DNA of 55,174 nucleotides, taken from Sulfurimonas sp. SAG-AH-194-C21. Lineage in GTDB: Bacteria > Campylobacterota > Campylobacteria > Campylobacterales > Sulfurimonadaceae. The notes under the pieces are model-generated. The model was not told the DNA's origin and ran no database searches. It saw nothing but the letters and a program-made list of their open reading frames with translations. The DNA lies in NCBI RefSeq assembly GCF_029215985.1, contig NZ_JAEMVC010000011.1, positions 1 through 55,174 of the forward strand. The letters run 5' to 3'. The position numbers were made by a program, and so were the translations under genes. Position 1 is the first letter of the stretch; every line of letters starts with the position of its first letter. Positions 8,985 to 17,411 of this stretch are shown here, one piece after another.

Positions 8985-9170
8985 AAAAACAAAGATATCA
9001 ACTTTAAAATGGCAACGATTCCTCAAAAGATGGAAGATGTTATAACTGTCCCAACAGAATTTAATCCAGATAGAATGTTAAAACTTTTTAATATTGGATA
9101 TAACTTTGGTATAGGTGAGGTAGACTGGAAAACGAGTATCGACTTTGAAGAGTATGATAAGCATAAATAG
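8982..9170 (+). pseudogene. C-terminal fragment of an unidentified gene, cut by the IS
   Basis: From the right IS end the plus strand reads about 62 codons without a stop (VKNKDINFKMATIPQKMED ... PDRMLKLFNIGYNFGIGEVD) to a TAG at 9168-9170. An in-frame stop in the terminal repeat closes the frame upstream. The pattern, with a helix LFNIGYNFG near the end, resembles the C-terminus of patatin-like phospholipases, but this is a weak likeness. No ribosome site stands before the internal ATG at 9009. It is probably a dead remnant whose 5' part was lost together with that of the kinase on the other side. Confidence 0.65.
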
Positions 9171-9172
9171 TG

Positions 9173-10090
9173 TTACCCTTCTAAAAGTGCCAATGCTCCT
9201 TTATAGATTGGCTCATCTATAAAACCATACTCTTCATCGACAAAACCACTTATTCCCTCATCTCTATGCATTTCAAATAGTTTGATGATTATTTTTGCTC
9301 TTAAAATCTCTGCTTCTTTATCTACAAACATGGCGTTTACTAGTTTTACTTGGTTTGGAGAGATACAGCCTTTTGCATCATAGCCCATACTTTTTTCTAA
9401 CTCTATCCACTTAGTAAAGGTAGCTTCATCTTTAAACTCTTGAAAAACAAAACTCACAGGTTTTACACCCATTGCCTTACTTGTTATAAGAAAGTGTGAG
9501 AGCATATATGTCATAGTCGGATTTTCTATATTTATAAGTGATTGAGAGAGTTTCATATCTGCAAAAAGGTCTAAGATACCTAGGTAAAATGTCGTGACTC
9601 TTTTGTTAACTGCCAAACTTGAGAGGTTATGCCAAGCTGATGCTGTCTCGATTGAGAGATGCAGGTCTATCTCGTCGTTTAAAAGAGCTAGGACACTTTT
9701 CACTTCTTCTTTGTTTTTTATCTTTGGTATACGAATGGCATCTGGCATAAACTGGTTTAAGTATGTTATCTCTTCATATCCACCCTCATCTAAAGCATTC
9801 ACTCGTACTACAAGTTTTTTATCACACTTTTTGAGTTGTGTTAAGAAGATCGCACATAAAACAAGAGCAAAAGGTTTTTCTTGCTCACTTACACCATCTT
9901 CAAGATTAAGCATAATACACTCTGCATCAAGAGACTCGATTTTACAAAGGTGTTTGATATTATTTGCACTGAGCATAAGTGCTGACTTAAAACTATTTTT
10001 TTTGTTTATCTCTCTAAAGCAAGGAGTAGCTAGTTTATCTAGTGCTTCTAAATCTCTCTTCTCATATGCTTCAATAATTTTACTTAGCAT
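9173..10090 (-). CDS. HpcH/HpaI aldolase / citrate lyase beta-like protein
   Basis: The 305-residue protein has the features of the CitE-like branch of the HpcH/HpaI TIM-barrel family, Mg-dependent C-C lyases acting on acyl-CoA or acyl thioesters. Visible are MLNLEDGVSEQEKPFA (acidic loop), VRVNALDEGGYEEI, LHLSIETASAW (metal-binding Glu) and YLGILDLFADM (metal-binding Asp). The usual DKP-type N-terminus is poorly matched and substrate cannot be inferred. It overlaps the preceding cytochrome gene by 11 nt. No citrate lyase alpha or gamma subunit is nearby, so a complete citrate lyase is unlikely. Confidence 0.8.
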   Translation of the reverse strand: MLSKIIEAYEKRDLEALDKLATPCFREINKKNSFKSALMLSANNIKHLCKIESLDAECIMLNLEDGVSEQEKPFALVLCAIFLTQLKKCDKKLVVRVNALDEGGYEEITYLNQFMPDAIRIPKIKNKEEVKSVLALLNDEIDLHLSIETASAWHNLSSLAVNKRVTTFYLGILDLFADMKLSQSLINIENPTMTYMLSHFLITSKAMGVKPVSFVFQEFKDEATFTKWIELEKSMGYDAKGCISPNQVKLVNAMFVDKEAEILRAKIIIKLFEMHRDEGISGFVDEEYGFIDEPIYKGALALLEG

Positions 10091-10430
10091 CTATTTTCTC
10101 TTTTACATCATCTTTATGAAGGTGTAGGTAAAGTGCTTGAACTTCCTTATCTGTTAAAAAGTATCGTGGCATTCCATTTTTTCTTCTACTAAGCACCCTA
10201 TAAAATTCTTGATAGTTTATACTATCTATTTTAGGACCTCTAAAACTTTTTTCAACACCTTTGTGTTTGTACTTAGCTATAAGTTTTCCTTCTCCATTAT
10301 CCCCATGACATTTTTGACAACCAATGCCTCGTGGATTTTTATAAAGTTGTGCAGAGTACTCTGCTTGTGTGATAAAACTACTAGTAGCATATAAAAAAAA
10401 TGGTGCACATAAAAAGAGTATATATTTCAT
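10080..10430 (-). CDS. small periplasmic monohaem cytochrome c
   Basis: The 116-residue protein has a short signal peptide (MKYILFLCAPFFLYATSS) and one haem c attachment site, GCQKCHGDNGEGK. A methionine that could be the sixth ligand occurs in RRKNGMPRYFLTDKEV, the usual class I position. It is therefore an electron carrier or a cytochrome c subunit in the periplasm. It overlaps the CitE-like gene by 11 nt, an odd pairing that gives no clear functional link. A repeat with a TATAAT box lies just upstream (10431-10482), though that box points the other way. Confidence 0.9.
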   Translation of the reverse strand: MKYILFLCAPFFLYATSSFITQAEYSAQLYKNPRGIGCQKCHGDNGEGKLIAKYKHKGVEKSFRGPKIDSINYQEFYRVLSRRKNGMPRYFLTDKEVQALYLHLHKDDVKEKIDAK

Positions 10431-10482
10431 TATTTACCTAATGTTATTTAAAAGATATAATAACAAAAATATAATTTATGCG
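10431..10482 (+). repeat. promoter-containing direct repeat, copy 1
   Basis: About 52 bp closely resembling 13671-13724. They share CCTAATRTTATTTAAAA, an identical 15-mer TATAATAACAAAAAT and TTTATG. The two copies lie 3.24 kb apart and flank the sensor kinase/regulator pair. This copy starts directly at the cytochrome start codon. Confidence 0.6.
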
Positions 10483-10527
10483 ACTTAATTAGAAGATATT
10501 TTTTGGTTTATTAAAGCTTCTAATCAA

Positions 10528-10533
10528 TATAAT
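10528..10533 (+). promoter_or_regulatory. -10 box upstream of the sensor kinase gene
   Basis: TATAAT within AT-rich DNA, 34 nt before the ATG at 10567; GGAG stands close to the start as ribosome site. A second TATAAT in the repeat at 10456-10461 is an alternative. Confidence 0.45.
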
Positions 10534-10566
10534 ATACATATAAAAAAATATTATACCGGAGAATAC

Positions 10567-11949
10567 ATGATATTAGTTTTTGAATCACTTAATAGAATTT
10601 TAAGTATTGCCGATACAACATTGAATACTGAAGAAGAGAAACGACAACATGGTTTTTTGATATATATGGGTCTACTTATGAGCCTTGGTGGCCTTATGTG
10701 GGGTACCTTTTGTCTCTTTTTTGACCTTTATGTAGCAGCTAGTATTCCTTTTAGTTATGTTTTAATTACAATTTTAAATTTCTCCTTTCTTCGTCAAACA
10801 AAAAACTTTTTTATTGCACAAAAAACACAAATACTCATCTCTCTTATCCTTCCCTTTTTCTTTCAATACTTTTTAGGAGGTTTTGTCTCTAGTGGAGGAA
10901 ATGTTCTTTGGTCTGTCATCGCTGTTTTTGGTAGTTTTACCCTAAGAGATAAAAAAGCCAGTATTATATGGCTTCTATTATTTATTGCAGTTATCATCAC
11001 TAGTGGTATTGTGGATTCTAATGCGAAGGTGCACGACCTTGCCTTATCTGAATCATATGTTGTACTATTTTTTGTTGTAAATTTCATTATGATTATTTCA
11101 ATTGTATTTTCACTCTATTATTATTTTGTAAGTAGCGAAGAAGATGCAAGAAATAGACTCAACGAGAGTCTTGAAGAACTAAAAAAAGCTAAAAATCAGC
11201 TTGTTGAGTCAGAAAAAATGGCATCACTTGGTTCCCTCGTCTCTGGTGTAGCACACGAAATCAACACTCCTCTTGGTGTTGGCCTTACAGGCATATCTCA
11301 AATTAGCCATGAAATAAAAAAGATGGAAGCCAACTATCATTCAGAGTCTTTAACTGAAGAAGCACTTCTTGGTTCTATAAACAGCATATATAAACTCAGC
11401 CAAACCATACATGAACGGCTTAATAATGCAGCTACTCTTGTAAAGTCATTTAAAGATATTTCTGCGGATCAACACTTTGAAGACAAACGTGAATTTATGC
11501 TAAAGGATTACATAGGCAACCTTATAATGAGCCTTCAAAATCCTATTAAAAGTAAACAAGTGAGTATTATAAATAACATTGATGAAGACATCTTACTCGA
11601 TAGTTATCCAGGTATCTTCTCCCAAATACTTACAAACCTAATTTTAAATTCAATTACTCATGCATTTGAGGATAATACACAAAACACTATAGAAATATCT
11701 TCAAAAAAAGATGATGTATTTCTCCTCGAGTACAGAGATAATGGAATAGGGATAACTCAAGAAGTACAAAGAAAGATATTTGACCCATTTTTTACAACTA
11801 AACGCGGTCAAGGTGGAAGTGGGTTAGGAATGAATATCGTATATAATCTTGTCACTCAAAAGCTCAAGGGCACTATGAATATTGTTAATGTATCACCTCA
11901 TGGTCTTGGCTTTGATATAATTTTAGATAAATCTCACATAAAGGCATAA
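10567..11949 (+). CDS. membrane sensor histidine kinase
   Basis: The 460-residue protein has six hydrophobic segments between residues about 30 and 188, a short coiled coil (195-215) and a kinase core. The phosphoacceptor is His230 in GSLVSGVAHEINTPLG. ATPase boxes follow: N box LTNLILNSITHAFED, G1 YRDNGIGI, F box FDPFFTTKR and G2 GGSGLGMNIVYNL. The membrane part resembles a 7TM-like or MASE-type sensor with no periplasmic domain, so it may sense the membrane or a small ligand. The regulator gene follows after 2 nt, so the two probably form one pathway that ends in cyclic-di-GMP turnover. Confidence 0.93.
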   Translation: MILVFESLNRILSIADTTLNTEEEKRQHGFLIYMGLLMSLGGLMWGTFCLFFDLYVAASIPFSYVLITILNFSFLRQTKNFFIAQKTQILISLILPFFFQYFLGGFVSSGGNVLWSVIAVFGSFTLRDKKASIIWLLLFIAVIITSGIVDSNAKVHDLALSESYVVLFFVVNFIMIISIVFSLYYYFVSSEEDARNRLNESLEELKKAKNQLVESEKMASLGSLVSGVAHEINTPLGVGLTGISQISHEIKKMEANYHSESLTEEALLGSINSIYKLSQTIHERLNNAATLVKSFKDISADQHFEDKREFMLKDYIGNLIMSLQNPIKSKQVSIINNIDEDILLDSYPGIFSQILTNLILNSITHAFEDNTQNTIEISSKKDDVFLLEYRDNGIGITQEVQRKIFDPFFTTKRGQGGSGLGMNIVYNLVTQKLKGTMNIVNVSPHGLGFDIILDKSHIKA

Positions 11950-11951
11950 AT

Positions 11952-13649
11952 ATGGCGAATATTAACTTTGCAAAAAAAACTATAGATAACTCAACAGACA
12001 ATATTCCTGTACATAAAATTTTAATTGTAGATGATGACCAATCAATACATGATGTGACAGATATAGCTATTAATGCAATGGAATTTTTGGATTTTAAACT
12101 TCAGATTTTTTCTGCATTTAGTGCTAAAGAAGCCAAAGAAATTTTACATAATGAAAAAGATATAGCCCTTGCACTTATAGATGTAGTTATGGAGACTCCA
12201 GAAGCGGGTCTAGACTTAGTACAGTATATTCGTCATGACCTAAAAAACAAAACGATACGCCTTATCATAAGAACAGGACAAGCAAATGACTTTCCACAGA
12301 TGCAAGTTATCCAGCATTATGATATAAACGATTTTAAAGAAAAAACCGAACTTACAATTGAGCGTTTATTTACTACAATCCGCTCTTCAGTAAAACAGTA
12401 TGAACAACTTCTTGAACTACAAAATAAGTTTGAAGATACATATAAGCAACTCACTACAAATGCCCTTACGATGTTACCAAACCGAATTAAACTTATAGAA
12501 GACTTTTCAAATCAATCAAACCATACTTTAATACTCTTAGATATAGTTGGATTTAGTGGGATTAATGATGCTAATGGTTATGTTGTTGGTGATTTTGTGC
12601 TTAAAGAACTCGCGGGATTTCTCAGTTCAATGTATAGCCGTGACTTTAAAGTATACCATTTAAATAACGATCTGTTTGCACTTGTCACACTAGAGGAAAA
12701 CCTTGATAATATCATTGAAATAGTTGAAAATATCAAAAAAGACATCTCACAACTACACATAGTTACAAATAACTTCAATAAAACTATTCAAACGACTATC
12801 GGTGTTGCACACCAAACAGATACTGATATAGTTAGAAAAGCAGAGTTAGCACTTAAAGAAGCTCGAAGTACCGGTAAAAATCAAATCAAATATTATTCTA
12901 GTGATTTAAAAATAATTCAGCAAATAAGTAATACTAACAAATGGGCACCAATTATTCAACATGCGCTTGAACATGATGAGCTAATTTCATATGCACAACC
13001 TATACATAATACTAAAGATAATACTATAGACAAGTATGAACTACTCGTTCGATTAAAACATAAAGAGACTATTTATGCTCCACTTGATTTTCTTCCAGCG
13101 GCAGAACATAGCGGAAACCTTTATAATATATTTAAATTCATGTTTAAAGAGGGATGTCGTTTATCAAGTAGAACGGGTAATAGGTATAGTATCAATATTG
13201 GCGATAGTGACTTTAATAATGAAGGTCTTTTACCATATATTGAATCCACACTTCGAGAATATAATGTTGACCCTACACTACTTTCACTTGAAGTACTAGA
13301 GTATAATGCTATTACTAGATCCAAAGAGATGAAAGAAAAAGTTATGAAAATTCATACACTTGGTATTGAGTTTGTTGTAGATGACTTTGGAGTACAATGT
13401 TCTAATTTCGCACAAACAGAATTTCTACCAATTACAACATTAAAGATAGATGGTTCTTTCATCAAAAACTTACCTGAGTCACGTGATAGTCAAATAGTTG
13501 TAAAAACCATTCAAACATTTGCTAGAGAAAAGGGATTAAAATTAGTTGCTGAATTTGTATGTGATGAAAAAGTATATAACAAAGTCAAGGAACTAGGCAT
13601 AGAATTTGTACAGGGGTATTACCTTGGAGAACCTATAGCAACCACATAA
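11952..13649 (+). CDS. response regulator with REC, degenerate GGDEF and EAL domains
   Basis: In order the 565 residues hold a receiver domain (HKILIVDDDQS, acceptor Asp77 in ALIDVVM, switch Thr in IRTGQ), a GGDEF-like domain (about 165-320) and an EAL domain (about 325-560). At the GGDEF position the sequence reads LNNDLFALV, so cyclase activity is unlikely. The EAL domain keeps ELLVRL, the Asn in SINIGDSDF, DDFG, LKIDGSFIKNL and VAEFV, most of the residues needed for cyclic-di-GMP hydrolysis. It is most simply a phosphodiesterase controlled by the kinase encoded 2 nt upstream. Whether the EAL is active cannot be told from sequence alone. Confidence 0.92.
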   Translation: MANINFAKKTIDNSTDNIPVHKILIVDDDQSIHDVTDIAINAMEFLDFKLQIFSAFSAKEAKEILHNEKDIALALIDVVMETPEAGLDLVQYIRHDLKNKTIRLIIRTGQANDFPQMQVIQHYDINDFKEKTELTIERLFTTIRSSVKQYEQLLELQNKFEDTYKQLTTNALTMLPNRIKLIEDFSNQSNHTLILLDIVGFSGINDANGYVVGDFVLKELAGFLSSMYSRDFKVYHLNNDLFALVTLEENLDNIIEIVENIKKDISQLHIVTNNFNKTIQTTIGVAHQTDTDIVRKAELALKEARSTGKNQIKYYSSDLKIIQQISNTNKWAPIIQHALEHDELISYAQPIHNTKDNTIDKYELLVRLKHKETIYAPLDFLPAAEHSGNLYNIFKFMFKEGCRLSSRTGNRYSINIGDSDFNNEGLLPYIESTLREYNVDPTLLSLEVLEYNAITRSKEMKEKVMKIHTLGIEFVVDDFGVQCSNFAQTEFLPITTLKIDGSFIKNLPESRDSQIVVKTIQTFAREKGLKLVAEFVCDEKVYNKVKELGIEFVQGYYLGEPIATT

Positions 13650-13670
13650 ATAGCATGATAAAAACAGCCT

Positions 13671-13724
13671 TATTAGCCTAATATTATTTAAAAAGGGTAT
13701 AATAACAAAAATAATATTTATGGG
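13671..13724 (+). repeat. promoter-containing direct repeat, copy 2
   Basis: The partner of 10431-10482. Its TATAAT at 13698-13703 lies 28 nt before the folD start and most likely drives the folD operon. Copy 2 has AAAAGGG where copy 1 has AAAGA just before the shared TATAATAACAAAAAT. Confidence 0.6.
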
Positions 13725-13730
13725 GTTTCA

Positions 13731-14594
13731 ATGCAGTTACTTGATGGAAGAAAACTTTCAAAAAAAATAGAACTTCAAATTACCGATGAGGTGAAAAAAC
13801 TTAAAGAACATTGTGGTTGCACACCTGGCCTTGCAGTTGTACTAGTAGGCCAAGACCCAGCGAGTGCTACTTATGTTGGTATGAAGAAAAAAGCTTGTGA
13901 CCGTGTTGGTTTTTACTCCATTACCCACGATATGCCTGAAAATATCTCTCAAGAAGCTATTGAAAAAACAATAATTAGAATGAATGAAGACTCAAGTATT
14001 GATGGTATTCTTATTCAGCTTCCTCTACCTGCACAGATAGACACAACAAAACTTCTTGAACTTGTAGACCCGGCAAAAGATGTAGATGGTTTTCATCCAT
14101 TTAATGTTGGTCGTCTTGTAACTAACCTTGATGGTTTTGTTCCTTGTACACCTCTTGGTGTTATGAAACTTTTAGAAGAGTATGACATCGATGTAAAGGG
14201 TAAAAACTGTGTAGTTGTTGGAGCATCTAACATTGTTGGAAAACCTATGGCATCTCTACTTCTAAATAAAGAAGCAACAGTTGAAATCTGTCACATACAT
14301 ACAGATGATCTCAAACGCCACACACTAAACGCAGACATGATTTTTGTAGGTGTTGGTGTTATCAATCTCATCACTCCTGACATGGTAAAGCCAGATGTAG
14401 TCATAGTAGATATTGGTGTTAGCCGTACTAAGGAAGGTAAACTTGTAGGTGATGTAGACTTTGAAGCAGTAAGTAAGAAGTCTTCATACATTACGCCAAG
14501 TCCAGGTGGAGTTGGTCCAATGACTATCGCAATGCTTTTGAGTAACACCCTCAAAGCTGCAAAAATAAACGCACAAGAAAAGAAGCAATCGTAA
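13731..14594 (+). CDS. folD: bifunctional methylenetetrahydrofolate dehydrogenase/cyclohydrolase
   Basis: The 287-residue enzyme interconverts 5,10-methylene-, methenyl- and 10-formyl-tetrahydrofolate in the cytoplasm. Visible motifs are VLVGQDPASATYVGMKKKAC (with the catalytic Tyr-x3-Lys), DGILIQLPLP, PAKDVDGFHPFNVGRL, the Rossmann loop VVVGASNIVGKPMASLL and the C-terminal PSPGGVGPMTIAMLL. Length is normal. It heads a dense operon in which lepB begins on the base after its stop. The order folD-lepB-M50-rpiB-X-apt is the one I recall from H. pylori. Confidence 0.98.
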   Translation: MQLLDGRKLSKKIELQITDEVKKLKEHCGCTPGLAVVLVGQDPASATYVGMKKKACDRVGFYSITHDMPENISQEAIEKTIIRMNEDSSIDGILIQLPLPAQIDTTKLLELVDPAKDVDGFHPFNVGRLVTNLDGFVPCTPLGVMKLLEEYDIDVKGKNCVVVGASNIVGKPMASLLLNKEATVEICHIHTDDLKRHTLNADMIFVGVGVINLITPDMVKPDVVIVDIGVSRTKEGKLVGDVDFEAVSKKSSYITPSPGGVGPMTIAMLLSNTLKAAKINAQEKKQS

Positions 14595-15404
14595 ATGAAA
14601 GAAGTATTAAAAAAAGCATATAAATTTTCAAACTCTTGGACTGGAACTGTAATTATAGTTCTTTTTGTTATATTTTTTATAGCACAGGCATTTCGTATCC
14701 CTAGTGGAAGTATGAAAGACTCCCTTCTCATAGGTGATCACCTCTTTGCTAAGAAGTTTGCTTATGGTATCTCTATGCCTCACATTCCTTTTTTAGAGCT
14801 TTCTATCATGCCTTGGAGTGATGAGCTGCGTTTAGTAGATGGTGATACTCCAGAGCGTGGAGACATAGTTATTTTTCGTTATCCTGGAAATATCAAACAG
14901 CATTTTGTAAAACGCTGTGTTGCACTTCCAAATGACGAACTATTTGTAGCTGATAAAAATTTATTTATCCACTTTAGAGAAGGTGATGATTGGATTAAAG
15001 AGCATTATGAAGGTTTTGAGATTGCTGTGTATCAAGAAAAACTTTGGGTAAAAAATCCTTATATGAAAGAACATCCGGGTATTCATCATGATGACAAAAT
15101 TATAAACAATGATCGTTACCCAATGCCTCTCTTTTTTGTAAATCCTTTAAAAGTAGAAAAAGACCACTACTTTATGATGGGTGACAATCGTGACCATTCA
15201 AATGATAGCCGTTTTTGGGGTTCAGTTCCTTATGACAACATCGAGGGTACACCTTGGTTTATCTACTTTAGTATAGATGAAAATTGGGAAATTAGATGGG
15301 ATCGAATTGGTAAAACACCAACAGACCTAGAAGAACCTATTCATCTCGAAAAGGCCCGAGAAGAGCGAATCCGTACAGACAAAGATTTTCATGGAATTAC
15401 TTGA
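14595..15404 (+). CDS. lepB: signal peptidase I
   Basis: The 269-residue inner-membrane protease removes signal peptides from exported proteins. One N-terminal helix (about 17-32) is followed by box B with the catalytic Ser39 in IPSGSMKDSLLIGDHLF and by the general-base Lys106 in HFVKRCVALPND. Box E reads MMGDNRDHSNDSRFWGSVP. An extra stretch of about 30 residues between boxes D and E is common in epsilonproteobacterial LepB. The start abuts the folD stop, and its 3' end overlaps the next gene by 14 nt. Confidence 0.97.
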   Translation: MKEVLKKAYKFSNSWTGTVIIVLFVIFFIAQAFRIPSGSMKDSLLIGDHLFAKKFAYGISMPHIPFLELSIMPWSDELRLVDGDTPERGDIVIFRYPGNIKQHFVKRCVALPNDELFVADKNLFIHFREGDDWIKEHYEGFEIAVYQEKLWVKNPYMKEHPGIHHDDKIINNDRYPMPLFFVNPLKVEKDHYFMMGDNRDHSNDSRFWGSVPYDNIEGTPWFIYFSIDENWEIRWDRIGKTPTDLEEPIHLEKAREERIRTDKDFHGIT

Positions 15405-16068
15405 TATACTAAAAATAGCGGCGGCTGTTTTAGCCCTCGCTGTTGCTATCATCGGACATGAAATTATGCACGGATGGGTTGCATATATGTACAAAGATAC
15501 AACTGCAAAAAATGCAGGGCGTTTAACTATAAATCCACTAAGCCATGTAGATTTAGTAGGGACTATCATTGTTCCTGCGAGTATGTACTTTTTACCTATG
15601 CTGATGGGAGCTGATAGTGGCTTTTTATTTGGTTGGGCAAAACCTGTACCTATTAATACAGCAACTGTTATACGACATGGTGGATACAATGCAGCGATGC
15701 AAGTAGACCTCGCTGGAATAGTATATAACTTCACTATGGCTGCGTTTGCCTCAATCGCTATAGTTGCTATGAGTCAACCAACAAATACTGATTCTCTTAT
15801 GTATATTTTTGCATATATGTTTGTATTTCAACTACTTGTTATAAATGTAGTTCTAGGGGTGTTTAACCTTCTCCCTATTCCACAGTTTGATGGTGCCCAT
15901 TTTTTAATGCATCTTGCGCTAAAGTACAAGATAAATGAAATCGCAGAGTTTTTTTATAAAAATGAACGCTACGGAATCATCATAGTACTTGTTATTTTAA
16001 TGACACCGATTAAGGACTATGTCCTATTTTTACCAGTTCGAACCATTCTTGGTTTACTACTTTCTTAG
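15391..16068 (+). CDS. site-2-protease-like M50 membrane metallopeptidase
   Basis: The 225-residue integral membrane protein has the zinc motif HEIMH (His23, Glu24, His27) in its first helix and the second metal site in LLPIPQFDGAHFL at about residue 160. The sequence LTINPLSHVDLVGTIIVP is typical of the compact group 3 S2P family, which lacks PDZ domains. Such proteases cut transmembrane substrates; the target here is unknown. It overlaps lepB by 14 nt and is followed by rpiB after 8 nt. Confidence 0.9.
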   Translation: MELLDILKIAAAVLALAVAIIGHEIMHGWVAYMYKDTTAKNAGRLTINPLSHVDLVGTIIVPASMYFLPMLMGADSGFLFGWAKPVPINTATVIRHGGYNAAMQVDLAGIVYNFTMAAFASIAIVAMSQPTNTDSLMYIFAYMFVFQLLVINVVLGVFNLLPIPQFDGAHFLMHLALKYKINEIAEFFYKNERYGIIIVLVILMTPIKDYVLFLPVRTILGLLLS

Positions 16069-16076
16069 GAGAATAT

Positions 16077-16508
16077 ATGAAGTTTTTTGTTGCAACAGAT
16101 CATGCAGGAATAGAGTTAAAAGATTATACAGTTGAGTTACTACGTACTAAAGGTCACGAAGTTGAAGATATGGGTCCTTACTCTAAAGACAGAGTAGACT
16201 ATCCAGATTATGCACATAAAGTCGCAACTGCTGTTTTAGCAAATAGCGAGACTCACGGTATCTTAATCTGTGGAAGTGGTATCGGTATGAGTATGGCTGC
16301 AAATCGCCATGAGGGTATCCGAGCTGCACTTTGTCATGATGCATATACAGCAACTGTAGCACGTGGACATAATGATGCAAATATCTTATGTTTTGGCGAG
16401 CGAATAGTAGGTAAAGGTGTGGCTGAGTCTATACTTGATGCTTGGATTGCTGGAACTTTTGATGGTGGACGACATACTGGTCGGGTTGAGAAAATAGAGT
16501 TAAACTAA
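16077..16508 (+). CDS. rpiB: ribose-5-phosphate isomerase B
   Basis: The 143-residue enzyme interconverts ribulose-5-phosphate and ribose-5-phosphate. It shows the RpiB/LacAB signatures ATDHAGIELK, YPDYAHKVA, the catalytic Cys in GILICGSGIGMSMAANR, and ARGHNDANILCFGER. Full length, with AGGAG before the ATG. It supplies PRPP precursor, which suits its place two genes before apt. Confidence 0.96.
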   Translation: MKFFVATDHAGIELKDYTVELLRTKGHEVEDMGPYSKDRVDYPDYAHKVATAVLANSETHGILICGSGIGMSMAANRHEGIRAALCHDAYTATVARGHNDANILCFGERIVGKGVAESILDAWIAGTFDGGRHTGRVEKIELN

Positions 16509-16518
16509 AGGAGCACTG

Positions 16519-16851
16519 ATGTTTTGGGAATGGTCATTACTTACTATACTTTGTATTGTTTGCGTTTATCTTTTTGTGAAGATGTACTATTTTAAAAGTA
16601 TTACAAACAAAGAGCAACGAAGCAATGATATGATGAAACTAACACTTCATGAAGCAGAAATACTTATACGTAAGTACCAAATCCAACTCCAACGTGCTCT
16701 TGGTAATGTTGACATACTCTCAGAAGAACTCACTAAGTTAAGAAATGAGCTTAAGGTTTTAAAGGGTAGAAACTCAAAACACAGACAAGAGACAGATAGA
16801 CTCAACGGCAAGATAAAAGCCCTTGAGAGTAGAATAGATGCACTACTATAA
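16519..16851 (+). CDS. small membrane-anchored coiled-coil protein of unknown function
   Basis: The 110-residue protein has one N-terminal membrane helix (about 5-24, [19 protein letters not shown]) and then a charged helical region (about 40-110) with heptad-like Leu/Ile spacing ([16 protein letters not shown]), suggesting a coiled coil. No enzymatic motif is visible. It lies between rpiB and apt with gaps of about 10 nt; I recall a small gene at the same place in H. pylori. GGAGC precedes the ATG. Confidence 0.8.
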   Translation: MFWEWSLLTILCIVCVYLFVKMYYFKSITNKEQRSNDMMKLTLHEAEILIRKYQIQLQRALGNVDILSEELTKLRNELKVLKGRNSKHRQETDRLNGKIKALESRIDALL

Positions 16852-16862
16852 GGACTAAACAG

Positions 16863-17411
16863 ATGACACTAAGTAACACAGAACGTAAGATAATTGAAGA
16901 CTCAATACGAGATATAAAAGATTTTCCAAAAGAGGGAATAGTTTTTAAAGATATCACTACTCTTTTAAATAACAAAGAGGCATATGGTGTTTTAATGAAC
17001 CACCTCTATCAGCGTTATAAAGAGTATGACTTAGAGTATATTGCAGGTATTGACGCTCGTGGTTTTATCTTTGGTGCAGCCTTAGCTCAGATGTTACAGA
17101 TTGGATTTGTACCAATTAGAAAAAAGGGAAAACTCCCATATACTACTTACAGTGAAAAATATGCTCTTGAGTATGGCGTTGATGAAATAGAAGTTCATAT
17201 TGATGCATTTGGCACGGAAAAAGGTGCAAGAGTACTTATCATAGATGATTTAATTGCAACCGGTGGAACAGCAAACGCAGCAGCAACACTTGTAAAGCAA
17301 ACAGGTGCTACTTGTGTAGAGTGTTGTTTTGTTATAGGTCTTTCTTTTTTAGATGGTATCAAGAAACTAGAAGAAAAAACTGCTGTTTATTCCCTTATAG
17401 AAGTTAACTAA
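16863..17411 (+). CDS. apt: adenine phosphoribosyltransferase
   Basis: The 182-residue enzyme salvages adenine to AMP using PRPP. Visible motifs are [20 protein letters not shown], the [17 protein letters not shown] loop, RKKGKLPY and the PRPP-binding [20 protein letters not shown]. Length is normal. Its stop overlaps the ATG of the following ATPase gene (TAATG), which makes the ATPase translationally coupled. Confidence 0.97.
   Translation: MTLSNTERKIIEDSIRDIKDFPKEGIVFKDITTLLNNKEAYGVLMNHLYQRYKEYDLEYIAGIDARGFIFGAALAQMLQIGFVPIRKKGKLPYTTYSEKYALEYGVDEIEVHIDAFGTEKGARVLIIDDLIATGGTANAAATLVKQTGATCVECCFVIGLSFLDGIKKLEEKTAVYSLIEVN

Noticed and set aside
8982..9170. Firm assignment of the right IS-flank fragment to patatin-like phospholipases
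   Set aside because: Only about 60 C-terminal residues remain and no catalytic motif is present; the likeness is too weak to name a gene.
9594..10127. Open frame of 177 codons on the plus strand opposite the CitE-like gene
   Set aside because: It is antisense to a well-matched family protein over nearly its whole length and its Ser/Leu/Phe-rich product has no recognisable domain.
10431..13724. The kinase/regulator pair as a mobile element with att sites
   Set aside because: The flanking repeats are imperfect, AT-rich and promoter-like, and no integrase or transposase lies between them.
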